Below are positions 1 through 5,316 of a stretch of DNA of 5,316 nucleotides, piece by piece. The notes beneath the pieces are model-generated. The model saw only the letters and a list, made by a program, of their open reading frames with translations, was not told the origin of the DNA and did not search any database. How positions within the stretch are numbered: the stretch's first letter is position 1; each line of letters opens with the position of its first letter. Source of the DNA: Candidatus Parabacteroides intestinavium (GTDB taxonomy: Bacteria > Bacteroidota > Bacteroidia > Bacteroidales > Tannerellaceae); the NCBI GenBank assembly GCA_019118725.1, contig DWYO01000039.1:1-5316 (forward strand), written 5' to 3'. Position numbers and translations under genes: made by a program.

Positions 1-1719
1 ATCACAAACGGGTATGCGCAAACCATAGAGCAAGAAGGAACTAAACAAGCAGCTGTTCCTCCTAAGCAAGCCATAAAGTACAAACTCACTTTTCCACAAG
101 GAACTACCTATATTGAAATGTATGCAGATTATGGTACTTTTTCTAATAGTTTTAACAAGAATATAACTTATGCACCGGCTGCCAATAGTACCAGCTATTC
201 TTTTACGGTTACTTGGGATAGAGTTTCTGGCAGTAAAGGGAAAATAACAGGTTACATAAAAGACGCAAATGGCGCAAGAAAAGACATCAAAGAATATTCT
301 CAAATCGTTTACTATTTGGATGATTATACTCCTCCAACGCTTTCTTCTACGGGAAAGAAAAGGGTACTATTTGGTGAACAGCAAGTAACTTTCGAACCAG
401 ATAAGAAAGCAAAGTTCTATTATCCAAATACGACAAAAGAGGTAAGCAAATGCGAATGGAGAGTTCCCGGAGCGTGGGGATTATCCAGTGCCCAATTAAA
501 GACCAATGGCGCAAAACTTACAGCTACTGTTGATGTCTTATCCGGAGGAACGGTAGAATATCGTGGCATAAATGAATATGACAGTAATGACTATAGCAAT
601 TACAGTTCTATTCAGGTTGAACGGTATGGGGAATTTCTTACAGCTCCAAAAGAAATAGATTTTGTAAAAGAGCAAAATCTGACTTATACATTTACAAATA
701 CAGCCGGAGCTACCTACGAATGGAAATATCCCAGCGATTGGTCGGTCGTTTCTGGTACAAATACTTATAGTATTATTCTGAAACGACCTAAAAATTCTAA
801 ATCATCCAACGTTCAAGTTCGGTTGAAAGATAATAAAACCGGAAAAACATCTCAATGGTTTTCAGCTCCTGCTTTGGAATTAAAAATGCCAGATATTGTA
901 GGAGATAGAGTGGTAAAAACAGGTAGTCAATTCTCAATTCCAGAAGTGTCTTCTGCAGATATTACTTGGAGCATCACTGGTAGCGACAAGATAACCATTG
1001 ACCAATCTGGAGTCATCAGTGTCCCGGCATATACCCGAACTCCTTCTGCTGAAATGACCATAACGGCTACTATAGCAGGAGTGCTAATAAAAAAACAAGT
1101 CTATTATTTAGCCGATTATCTGGAGGGAAACAGTGTCATTAATGGAAATACCAACAGGGAGTTTTATTGCTACGCACCAACTAAAATCCCGCAGGTAGGG
1201 ATTCCGCGAGGCGCTAAAGTGGATATTACGATTACCGAGCCGTATGTATTTATCGGTTCCGGCATTACATATCGATGGCAAGCAACAGAAGGTGGAAGTA
1301 GGTTAAGGGCACTTAATTCGCAACCGACAAATCGCTGTCATTTCGAGGTGATGCCACAGGCTGAGCCCGGTCCGCTGACGATTCATACAACTATTACGTT
1401 GGATGATTTCCTTGCGGAATATGACATCAAATATTATGTTACAGGATATAGCATCCTTATGTCCTCCTCCAACATTCTCACCATTGAGAAAGAAATACCG
1501 GAGGATATGCCTACGGATGTAATCCTCCTGAACGCTACGGACGCCACGCAGTTTGAATATCAAGTCATCGAGACATCGACCGGCGTGGTGCGCATGAGCG
1601 GCTCGGCTCCGACAGACCAGCGGTTGGAATTGGATGTTTCTTCGCTCCGTGACGGCATCTATACCGTTATTGTCTCGGAGAATGGCGAAGTGAAAGCGCA
1701 GCAAAATATTTCCTTATAA
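1..1719 (+). CDS. Secreted Ig/PKD-like multi-domain surface protein with C-terminal sorting-type domain (5' end outside window)
   Basis: The frame is open from base 1 to the TAA at 1717-1719, giving 572 residues with no start inside. The first methionine (base 118) sits within folded sequence, so it is not taken as the start. Residues 1-8 (ITNGYAQT) look like the tail of a signal peptide with cleavage at GYA/Q, so only about 15-20 residues may be missing. The rest reads as beta-sandwich modules: about 25-109, 119-210, 211-294, 295-378 and 379-484. Modules 2 and 3 share EW(K/R)xPxxW (EWRVPGAW, EWKYPSDW), typical of PKD-like domains of Bacteroidota. Modules 1 and 4 end in similar strands (VYYLDDY, VYYLADY). 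Residues 505-572 resemble a type IX secretion or related Bacteroidota C-terminal domain: a strand, then STGVVRMSG, LDVSSLRDGIYTV and a final strand ending NISL. I infer an exported or surface-anchored binding protein; the ligand is unknown. No catalytic motif is seen. Base composition changes along the gene (see findings). Confidence 0.75.
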   Translation: MTNGYAQTIEQEGTKQAAVPPKQAIKYKLTFPQGTTYIEMYADYGTFSNSFNKNITYAPAANSTSYSFTVTWDRVSGSKGKITGYIKDANGARKDIKEYSQIVYYLDDYTPPTLSSTGKKRVLFGEQQVTFEPDKKAKFYYPNTTKEVSKCEWRVPGAWGLSSAQLKTNGAKLTATVDVLSGGTVEYRGINEYDSNDYSNYSSIQVERYGEFLTAPKEIDFVKEQNLTYTFTNTAGATYEWKYPSDWSVVSGTNTYSIILKRPKNSKSSNVQVRLKDNKTGKTSQWFSAPALELKMPDIVGDRVVKTGSQFSIPEVSSADITWSITGSDKITIDQSGVISVPAYTRTPSAEMTITATIAGVLIKKQVYYLADYLEGNSVINGNTNREFYCYAPTKIPQVGIPRGAKVDITITEPYVFIGSGITYRWQATEGGSRLRALNSQPTNRCHFEVMPQAEPGPLTIHTTITLDDFLAEYDIKYYVTGYSILMSSSNILTIEKEIPEDMPTDVILLNATDATQFEYQVIETSTGVVRMSGSAPTDQRLELDVSSLRDGIYTVIVSENGEVKAQQNISL

Positions 1720-1726
1720 ATTTTCA

Positions 1727-1878
1727 GACGGTGTGTTATAATAAGATATTTGCACACAGATGACACGGATTAAACAGATTTTTATGGATTTTTCGACTGT
1801 ACATCAATAATATATAATCCGTGGTCATCTGTTGCATCTGTGTTATTTGTGTGCAATTTTATATTTTGACACACCGTC
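1727..1878 (+). repeat. 152-bp imperfect palindrome, probable dispersed intergenic repeat and 3' hairpin of the upstream gene
   Basis: The element starts 8 nt after the stop of the surface-protein gene. Its ends are a perfect 10-bp inverted repeat (GACGGTGTGT at 1727-1736, ACACACCGTC at 1869-1878). Inside, 1750-1770 pairs with 1836-1856 over 21 consecutive positions, with three G-U wobbles in the + strand RNA. Further in, 1773-1779 pairs with 1827-1833 (AACAGAT/ATCTGTT) and 1786-1789 with 1817-1820. The left arm carries four GAT words at 1759, 1768, 1777 and 1787, spaced 9-10 bp, each in a (C/G)(A/G)GAT or TGGAT context. From memory, intergenic sequences of the CACAGATNACACGGATTA type recur in Bacteroidota genomes, but I could not verify this. 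No U-run follows the hairpin and no target-site duplication flanks it. It could act as a transcript end or stabiliser, or be a MITE-like relic. Confidence 0.75.
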
Positions 1879-1932
1879 ATGTATTCAGCGAAACCTTTCA
1901 CGTCAGGAAAATAAGAAGCTGTTTGGAATTTA

Positions 1933-1967
1933 TTCCCGGCTTTACATGCAGCACGTAAAACCGGGAA
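1933..1967 (-). terminator. Stem-loop downstream of the leftward operon, candidate terminator or 3' stabiliser
   Basis: TTCCCGGCTTTAC (1933-1945) and GTAAAACCGGGAA (1955-1965 plus AA 1966-1967) form a 13-bp stem around a 9-nt loop. The one non-Watson-Crick position (1940/1960) is C-A in the + transcript but G-U in the - transcript, so the stem is fully paired only in RNA read leftwards. It lies 23 nt beyond the stop of the outer-membrane protein gene. The bases after the stem on the - strand (TAAATTCC) are only mildly U-rich, so a classical intrinsic terminator is not proven. An 8-bp direct repeat, AAGAAGCT (1913-1920 and 1966-1973), brackets the hairpin. Confidence 0.55.
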
Positions 1968-1989
1968 GAAGCTCTATAAAGCGGAATAA

Positions 1990-2502
1990 TCAGAAATTAT
2001 ATCCTACACGGACCCCCAGCCAGGCTTGGTCCAAATCTTTTACGATATTGTATTTCACCTCCAGGCCAATCGTCATCTCTTTGGTGGCATAGACCTCGGC
2101 TCCCAGACCCAAATTCACACCTAAACGGGTCTCTTTATGGCTATCATCTCTTTTCCCGAAATCATTGACATCCAATCTGGAGTGGTGCCATTTCCAGAAA
2201 GAAAGGTCTACTCCGGCCAGCGGATAGAATCCGAACACGTCACTGAGCTGAACCACATAGTGCGCGTTTACATCAATAGCCACGGCACTCAGGTCGTCCG
2301 CCTTTACAAAATAGGTCAATGACGGAGCGATGCGCACCTCATCGGTGATGTTATACCGGTAGTCGATACCTAACGTGGCATTTTCTGATTCGAACCCATA
2401 GCCTAAGTTAAAGCCTAACGAGGAATCCCCCCGGCTGGTCTGGGCAAAGCTTTGCATATAGGCGCAAACCATACAAGCGAGCAATAAAACTAATTTTTTC
2501 AT
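1990..2502 (-). CDS. Small outer-membrane beta-barrel protein (porin-like / OmpA-type 8-strand barrel)
   Basis: The 170-residue product opens with a signal peptide, MKKLVLLL and then ACMVCAYMQSFA, with likely cleavage before Gln21. The roughly 150-residue mature part alternates polar and hydrophobic residues in about eight strands: SLGFNLGYGF, ATLGIDYRYNI, VRIAPSLTYFV, AIDVNAHYVVQL, FYPLAGVDLSFW, RLGVNLGLGAEVY, MTIGLEVKYNIV and WLGVRVGYNF. The last residue is Phe, as in the C-terminal signal recognised by the BAM assembly machinery. Length and strand count fit the outer-membrane beta-barrel families (PF13505-like). No periplasmic peptidoglycan-binding domain follows. In-frame ATGs also occur at 2514 and 2508. 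I prefer 2502 because it gives a standard MKK signal peptide and has GGGA six bases upstream, the only Shine-Dalgarno-like match here. The gene follows the C69 peptidase by 5-17 nt, so it is probably the last operon gene. The specific transport or structural role is unknown. Confidence 0.85.
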   Translation of the reverse strand: MKKLVLLLACMVCAYMQSFAQTSRGDSSLGFNLGYGFESENATLGIDYRYNITDEVRIAPSLTYFVKADDLSAVAIDVNAHYVVQLSDVFGFYPLAGVDLSFWKWHHSRLDVNDFGKRDDSHKETRLGVNLGLGAEVYATKEMTIGLEVKYNIVKDLDQAWLGVRVGYNF

Positions 2503-2519
2503 ACGCATTCCCATTTATG

Positions 2520-4160
2520 TTATTTGACTTTCAATCTGTCTCCGGCCTCTTTGACGATGGCCCGATAATATTCTTCGCTATATCCGGGAGAGTCCGGAGC
2601 GGCACCTAATCCGTACCCGTTATCCAGGAACTTGCCATCCTTCTCTTTGCGGATTACTCCGTCCGAATATTTTACGATCAGAAATTCTCCCAGCTCTTTC
2701 CAGCGGTCGACCGACTCGTCCGCGGTCGTGGTGCTGTACCAAGTCAGGAACTTGACCGCCTCTTTCGGGTCCTTGTTGTAGAGTTCGGCAGCCGCTTTGT
2801 CGATGGCCGGTTGCATATCCATATAGCGGTTCTCCAGTTCAGATTGCACCTCGCGTACATCATCTATCATTTGGTTATACCGGTAATACACCATATTGGC
2901 CACCCAGTTGCGTACCCAGAAAGCCGAAGTCCATGAGAACTGCATCATGCTTCCGTTACCTTGCCGGTAACATTCGGGAGCCGTTGTGGACGAGCAATAA
3001 ATCGGGGTAAATACAGTCGTGTTGGCATCGTCTACGGCAAACCAAAGGACTCCTCCGATGGCATCCGGAAGCCAGCTGCGCATCTGAGGCACGATGACAA
3101 ATCCGCTCTGTTGGGTAGAGATAGGGCGTTCGTTGGTATATTCCTGTCCGTCTACTTTATAGCTGAGCGGGCGGAAGCGGTAAGGAGCCTTGAACGGGCC
3201 GGCGCCCGGATCGCGGGTCATGTCCAGCTCTGTCCCTTCATAATGGTCGCGCATCATATCCCGCACGTCCGATACAGAGAGTTTGCGGTCCGGCTTGATG
3301 TAAAGCGGCATAGGTTCGGCATTGACATCCCCTTTTACCAAGTCAATGTATTTCCCCATATCCTTATTATATTTGTTGAAGAAAGCCCATACGCGAGCCT
3401 CGCACGCCCGTAGTCCGCCGAACTCGTAAGGATTATAGGCCTTGGCAAAGCTGAAGTCCTTGTCCTTACCTTTATAATAGCCTTTCTCGCGGGCGAAGGA
3501 AACCACATCCGGCGAGTACATGCAATTCTCTTTGTCATCGAACGGTATCTGCTGGATACGTGCCTGGTTGGCATGGGCCGAGATGCAATCGTCCGGAATA
3601 CGGATGGCTACCCACACCGCGCCTTTGTTGCCCGGGCCTTTACCGATCATCTCCATAATCCAGGCTTCATTCTTATCGGCGATAGAGAACGACTCCCCGC
3701 TGCTGTAATATCCGTGCTCCGCCACGAGGTCGGTCATGATCTTGATGGCTTCGCGTGCCGTTTTCGAGCGTTGGAGCGCCACATAGATCAAGCTTCCGTA
3801 ATCCATGACACCGGTCGTGTCCACCAGTTCGGGACGCCCGCCCCAGGTACTCTCGGTAATAGCCACCTGATGCTCGTTCATATTGCCGATCACCGAATAG
3901 GTCTCTCTCACTTGCGGAATCTTGCCCAAGGGCTTGCCCGTATCCCATTCCTTGATCTCCAGCATGGAACCTTCCGGCCAGGTCGCCGCAGGCCAATGAT
4001 AAAGCTCACCATACAACGTATATGAATCGGCGGCATAGCTAATCATTACAGACCCGTCTACCGAAGCCTTCTTTCCTACTAAAAGCCCTGTGCAGGCATC
4101 AACCTGAGTAAACGATGCCATTCCCAGACACAAAGCTACACTTATCCAAAACTTCTTCAT
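2520..4160 (-). CDS. Secreted family C69 dipeptidase (Ntn hydrolase)
   Basis: This 546-residue protein matches the C69 dipeptidase family (PF03577, formerly U34; Lactobacillus PepD relatives), thiol Ntn hydrolases that cleave dipeptides. A signal peptide (MKKFWISVALCLGMASFTQVDA) ends directly before Cys23. The sequence CTGLLVGKKASVDGSVMI (23-40) is the family's N-terminal nucleophile segment, so processing would expose Cys23 as the catalytic residue. Other family-like segments are IGNMNEHQVAITESTWGGR (91-109), the DYGSLIYVALQRSKTAREAI region (120-139), ESFSIADKNEAWIMEMIGKG (156-175) and RIPDDCISAHANQARI (187-202). Length is in the usual range and I see no frameshift. Acting in the periplasm or outside the cell, it would supply amino acids from short peptides; the substrate is inferred from family only. 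The start lies 8 nt after the nfo stop with no Shine-Dalgarno site, as is usual in this phylum. The outer-membrane protein gene follows immediately. Confidence 0.93.
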   Translation of the reverse strand: MKKFWISVALCLGMASFTQVDACTGLLVGKKASVDGSVMISYAADSYTLYGELYHWPAATWPEGSMLEIKEWDTGKPLGKIPQVRETYSVIGNMNEHQVAITESTWGGRPELVDTTGVMDYGSLIYVALQRSKTAREAIKIMTDLVAEHGYYSSGESFSIADKNEAWIMEMIGKGPGNKGAVWVAIRIPDDCISAHANQARIQQIPFDDKENCMYSPDVVSFAREKGYYKGKDKDFSFAKAYNPYEFGGLRACEARVWAFFNKYNKDMGKYIDLVKGDVNAEPMPLYIKPDRKLSVSDVRDMMRDHYEGTELDMTRDPGAGPFKAPYRFRPLSYKVDGQEYTNERPISTQQSGFVIVPQMRSWLPDAIGGVLWFAVDDANTTVFTPIYCSSTTAPECYRQGNGSMMQFSWTSAFWVRNWVANMVYYRYNQMIDDVREVQSELENRYMDMQPAIDKAAAELYNKDPKEAVKFLTWYSTTTADESVDRWKELGEFLIVKYSDGVIRKEKDGKFLDNGYGLGAAPDSPGYSEEYYRAIVKEAGDRLKVK

Positions 4161-4168
4161 TGTATAAA

Positions 4169-5026
4169 TTATTTTTCAAGTGAATACAAGAGTTTGATTT
4201 CTTCTGCCCAAAGCGTCTCGTCCGGTGTTTCGAGGATGAGGGGGATGCCATCGAAACGGGCATCGTTCATCAAGAGTTCGAACATCTTCAGCCCCATCAC
4301 ACCTTTCCCTACGCTGTCATGCCGGTCTACACGGGTAGCCAGTTCCTTTTTGGAGTCATTGATGTGCATTCCCCGCAGGTACTTAAAGCCGATTATCTCG
4401 TCAAACCGGGCAAAAGTGTCACGGAATCCCTCTTCGGTACGGATTTCATACCCTGCGGCCAGCGTATGTGCCGTATCCAGGCAAACTCCTACCCGCGATT
4501 TGTCCTCCACCTGGCGGATGATCTCCGCGATCTGCTCGAAGGTAAATCCCAGATTAGAGCCTTGTCCGGCGGTGTTTTCGATAACGGCCGTTACCCCCGA
4601 GGTCTTGTCCAAAGCCCAGTTGATGGATTCGGCTATCCGGGAGAGGCATTCGCTTTCCGGCATTTTATTCAGGTGGCTTCCCGGATGGAAGTTCAACCGG
4701 TCGAGTCCTAACTGTTCACAACGTTGCATCTCGTCTAAAAACGCCATGCGCGATTTCTCCAATCCTTCTGTCTCCGGATGACCTAAATTGATCAGATAGC
4801 TATCGTGGGGGAGGATGTCGCCGGCCGAATAGCCGAACTCCGCACACCGTTGCTTGAATAGCTCGATGCTTTTTCCGGATAAAGGCGCGGAGCGCCATTG
4901 CCGCTGGTTACGGGTGAACAGGGCAAAAGCTTTCGCCCCGATAGCGTGGGCATTCAGAGGTGCGTTTTCCACTCCCCCCGTGGCAGACACGTGTGCGCCT
5001 ATTTTTTTGTTGCTGACTTTATTCAT
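4169..5026 (-). CDS. nfo: Endonuclease IV (AP endonuclease)
   Basis: The 285-residue product is endonuclease IV, a TIM-barrel, three-metal enzyme that cuts DNA 5' to abasic sites and trims blocked 3' ends in base-excision repair in the cytoplasm. It begins KKIGAHVSATGGVENAP, as in the family. All nine metal ligands known from E. coli Nfo are present at a constant +5 offset: His74, His114 (NFHPGSH), Glu150 (VIENTAGQG), Asp184 and His187 (CLDTAH), His221 (MHINDS), Asp234 and His236 (VDRHDSVG), and Glu266 (LETP). Length matches the E. coli enzyme (285), so it should be full-length and active. ATG at 5026 is the only start that keeps the conserved N-terminus with a short lead, and it lies about 20 nt downstream of a good promoter -7 element. 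It is the first gene of the leftward cluster, 8 nt before the C69 peptidase. Confidence 0.97.
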   Translation of the reverse strand: MNKVSNKKIGAHVSATGGVENAPLNAHAIGAKAFALFTRNQRQWRSAPLSGKSIELFKQRCAEFGYSAGDILPHDSYLINLGHPETEGLEKSRMAFLDEMQRCEQLGLDRLNFHPGSHLNKMPESECLSRIAESINWALDKTSGVTAVIENTAGQGSNLGFTFEQIAEIIRQVEDKSRVGVCLDTAHTLAAGYEIRTEEGFRDTFARFDEIIGFKYLRGMHINDSKKELATRVDRHDSVGKGVMGLKMFELLMNDARFDGIPLILETPDETLWAEEIKLLYSLEK

Positions 5027-5046
5027 AATTCGCTATAAATTTCCGA

Positions 5047-5078
5047 CAAATGTACCTTATTATTTATTCCCATGCAAA
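5047..5078 (-). promoter_or_regulatory. Bacteroidota-type promoter of nfo
   Basis: Read leftwards, TTTG (5078-5075), a 20-nt spacer, then TACATTTG (5054-5047). This matches the Bacteroidota primary-sigma pattern of TTTG near -33 and TAnnTTTG near -7 with no mismatch. Transcription would begin a few bases further left, leaving a leader of roughly 15 nt before the nfo ATG at 5026. The -33 element lies 10 nt from the edge of the 22-bp repeat array, close enough for a bound protein to affect it. Confidence 0.75.
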
Positions 5079-5088
5079 TTATCGGAAA

Positions 5089-5176
5089 ATTCATGCCTAT
5101 GTTTGATTCCGTTTATGCCTATCTTTGCCGACGTTTATGCCTATCTTCGGATTCGTTTATGCCTATCTTTTTTGGG
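5089..5176. repeat. Four tandem 22-bp repeats between divergent nfo and thrS promoters
   Basis: Units are 5089-5110, 5111-5132, 5133-5154 and 5155-5176, each exactly 22 bp. Units 2-4 share the 15-bp core GTTTATGCCTATCTT; unit 1 has 12 of those 15 bases (ATTCATGCCTATGTT). The last seven bases of each unit vary. The 22-bp period is close to two helical turns, so cores would face the same side of the DNA. Being non-divisible by three, the repeat is not a protein repeat. Each unit also contains a perfect or one-mismatch TAnnTTTG word pointing right (5098, 5120, 5142, 5164), none with a properly spaced TTTG upstream. A cooperative regulator-binding array is the favoured reading; no known operator is recognised. 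Confidence 0.8.
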
Positions 5177-5216
5177 AAGAACCGTGAATTTGCATCGATT
5201 TTTTTGATTAAAAAAC

Positions 5217-5246
5217 TTTACCTTTCGAAAAAAGGTGCTAACTTTG
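5217..5246 (+). promoter_or_regulatory. Bacteroidota-type promoter of thrS
   Basis: TAACTTTG (5239-5246) is a perfect match to the -7 pattern TAnnTTTG. TTTA at 5217-5220, 18 nt upstream, is a one-mismatch -33 element. Predicted initiation at about 5251-5254 would leave a leader of about 27 nt. A short dyad, ACCTTT (5220-5225) and AAAGGT (5231-5236), fills the spacer and might be an operator or chance. The leader is too short for a T-box or an attenuator of the classical kind. Confidence 0.6.
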
Positions 5247-5268
5247 TGCGCTGTAATAAAAAATATTA

Positions 5269-5283
5269 ATGAACAGATTATGA
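5269..5283 (+). other. Possible four-codon upstream ORF overlapping the thrS start
   Basis: ATG at 5269 opens the reading frame M-N-R-L followed by TGA (5281-5283). That stop overlaps the thrS ATG (5280-5282) in the arrangement ATGA. If translated, terminating ribosomes would sit on the thrS start and could couple its initiation. With no Shine-Dalgarno site and so short a frame, it may equally be chance. Confidence 0.25.
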
Positions 5284-5316
5284 TTAAGATTACATTTCCG
5301 GATAATTCCGTGAGAG
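5280..5316 (+). CDS. thrS: Threonyl-tRNA synthetase, N-terminal fragment (runs off the right edge)
   Basis: Only 12 codons are present: M-I-K-I-T-F-P-D-N-S-V-R. This matches the beginning of ThrS from Bacteroidales, which from memory starts MIKITFPDGSVREY and is the first strand pair of the N-terminal TGS domain. The enzyme attaches threonine to tRNA-Thr in the cytoplasm and is normally about 640 residues. The start is the ATG at 5280, about 27 nt downstream of the predicted initiation site. No upstream in-frame ATG is available and there is no Shine-Dalgarno site. In many bacteria thrS is followed by infC, rpmI and rplT; that would lie outside the window. The call rests on a very short stretch. 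Confidence 0.8.
   Translation, partial: MIKITFPDNSVR

Larger units (their letters stand above)
1990..5026 (-). other. Putative three-gene operon: nfo, C69 peptidase, outer-membrane protein
   Basis: The three genes are co-directional, with gaps of 8 nt (4161-4168) and 5 nt (2515-2519, or 17 nt with the preferred start). There is no room for promoters or terminators between them. A promoter with both consensus elements precedes nfo (5047-5078), and a hairpin fully paired in the leftward transcript follows the last stop (1933-1967). Co-transcription is an inference from spacing. A promoter inside the 3' end of nfo or of the peptidase gene cannot be excluded. Confidence 0.7.

Noticed and set aside
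1303..1704. A 133-codon - strand frame inside the surface-protein gene
   Set aside because: It is fully contained in a convincing + strand coding region and has no recognisable domains.
118..1719. Methionine at 118 as the true start of the surface-protein gene
   Set aside because: The frame stays open to base 1 with protein-like sequence that includes a plausible signal-peptide end, and the Met lies within a beta-strand-like segment.
1727..1878. A MITE with target-site duplication
   Set aside because: The immediate flanks (TTTTCA on the left, ATGTAT on the right) share no direct duplication, so transposition cannot be shown from this window alone.
1832..2092. An 86-codon + strand frame spanning the intergenic hairpins
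   Set aside because: It runs through the palindromic repeat and then antisense into the beta-barrel gene; there is no promoter or domain support.
2961..4025. Several + strand frames of up to 150 codons antisense to the C69 peptidase
   Set aside because: They are by-products of the GC-rich codon use of a clearly recognised gene on the other strand; the products match nothing known.
5089..5176. The 22-bp repeats as a CRISPR array
   Set aside because: Repeat cores are contiguous with only 7-bp tails, so there are no spacers of normal size, and no cas gene is present.
4854..5269. Open frames on the + strand across the nfo start and the repeat region (117 and 65 codons)
   Set aside because: The first is mostly antisense to nfo, and both read through the 22-bp repeats in shifting frames. 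Their products are low-complexity, with no recognisable family.
5217..5280. T-box or attenuator leader for thrS
   Set aside because: The predicted leader is about 27 nt, has no specifier hairpin or terminator/antiterminator pair, and T-boxes are not typical of this phylum.

Overview
The window looks like chromosomal DNA from a member of the Bacteroidales (Bacteroidota), plausibly Parabacteroides or a relative, though the genus is a guess. Three things point there. Intergenic promoters fit the Bacteroidota pattern TTTG-N(18-20)-TAnnTTTG. Shine-Dalgarno sites are essentially absent. The proteins include a secreted family C69 peptidase, a small outer-membrane beta-barrel and a multi-domain Ig/PKD-like secreted protein with a C-terminal sorting-type domain.

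Layout, left to right. Positions 1-1719 (+) hold the 3' part of a large secreted protein built of Ig/PKD-like beta-sandwich modules; its first codons lie left of the window. Positions 1720-1989 separate two convergent genes. They contain a 152-bp long imperfect palindrome (1727-1878) and a second compact hairpin (1933-1967). The wobble pairs show that the first folds best in the + transcript and the second in the - transcript. Positions 1990-5026 (-) are a tight three-gene cluster transcribed leftwards: nfo (endonuclease IV), a C69 dipeptidase, and an 8-strand outer-membrane beta-barrel protein. The gaps are 8 and 5-17 nt, so this is very probably one operon. Positions 5027-5279 form a divergent control region with an nfo promoter, four tandem 22-bp repeats and a thrS promoter. 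From 5280 (+) the first 12 codons of threonyl-tRNA synthetase run off the right edge.

How the genes relate. nfo (cytoplasmic base-excision repair) appears to share a message with two envelope or secreted proteins, with no obvious biochemical link. The 22-bp repeat array lies between the divergent nfo and thrS promoters and is the best candidate for an undescribed regulatory element. The second notable region is the pair of strand-matched hairpins between the convergent genes. The coding genes are ordinary members of known families; I see no new defence, mobile or biosynthetic system. No tRNA, rRNA, CRISPR array, transposase or integrase is visible.
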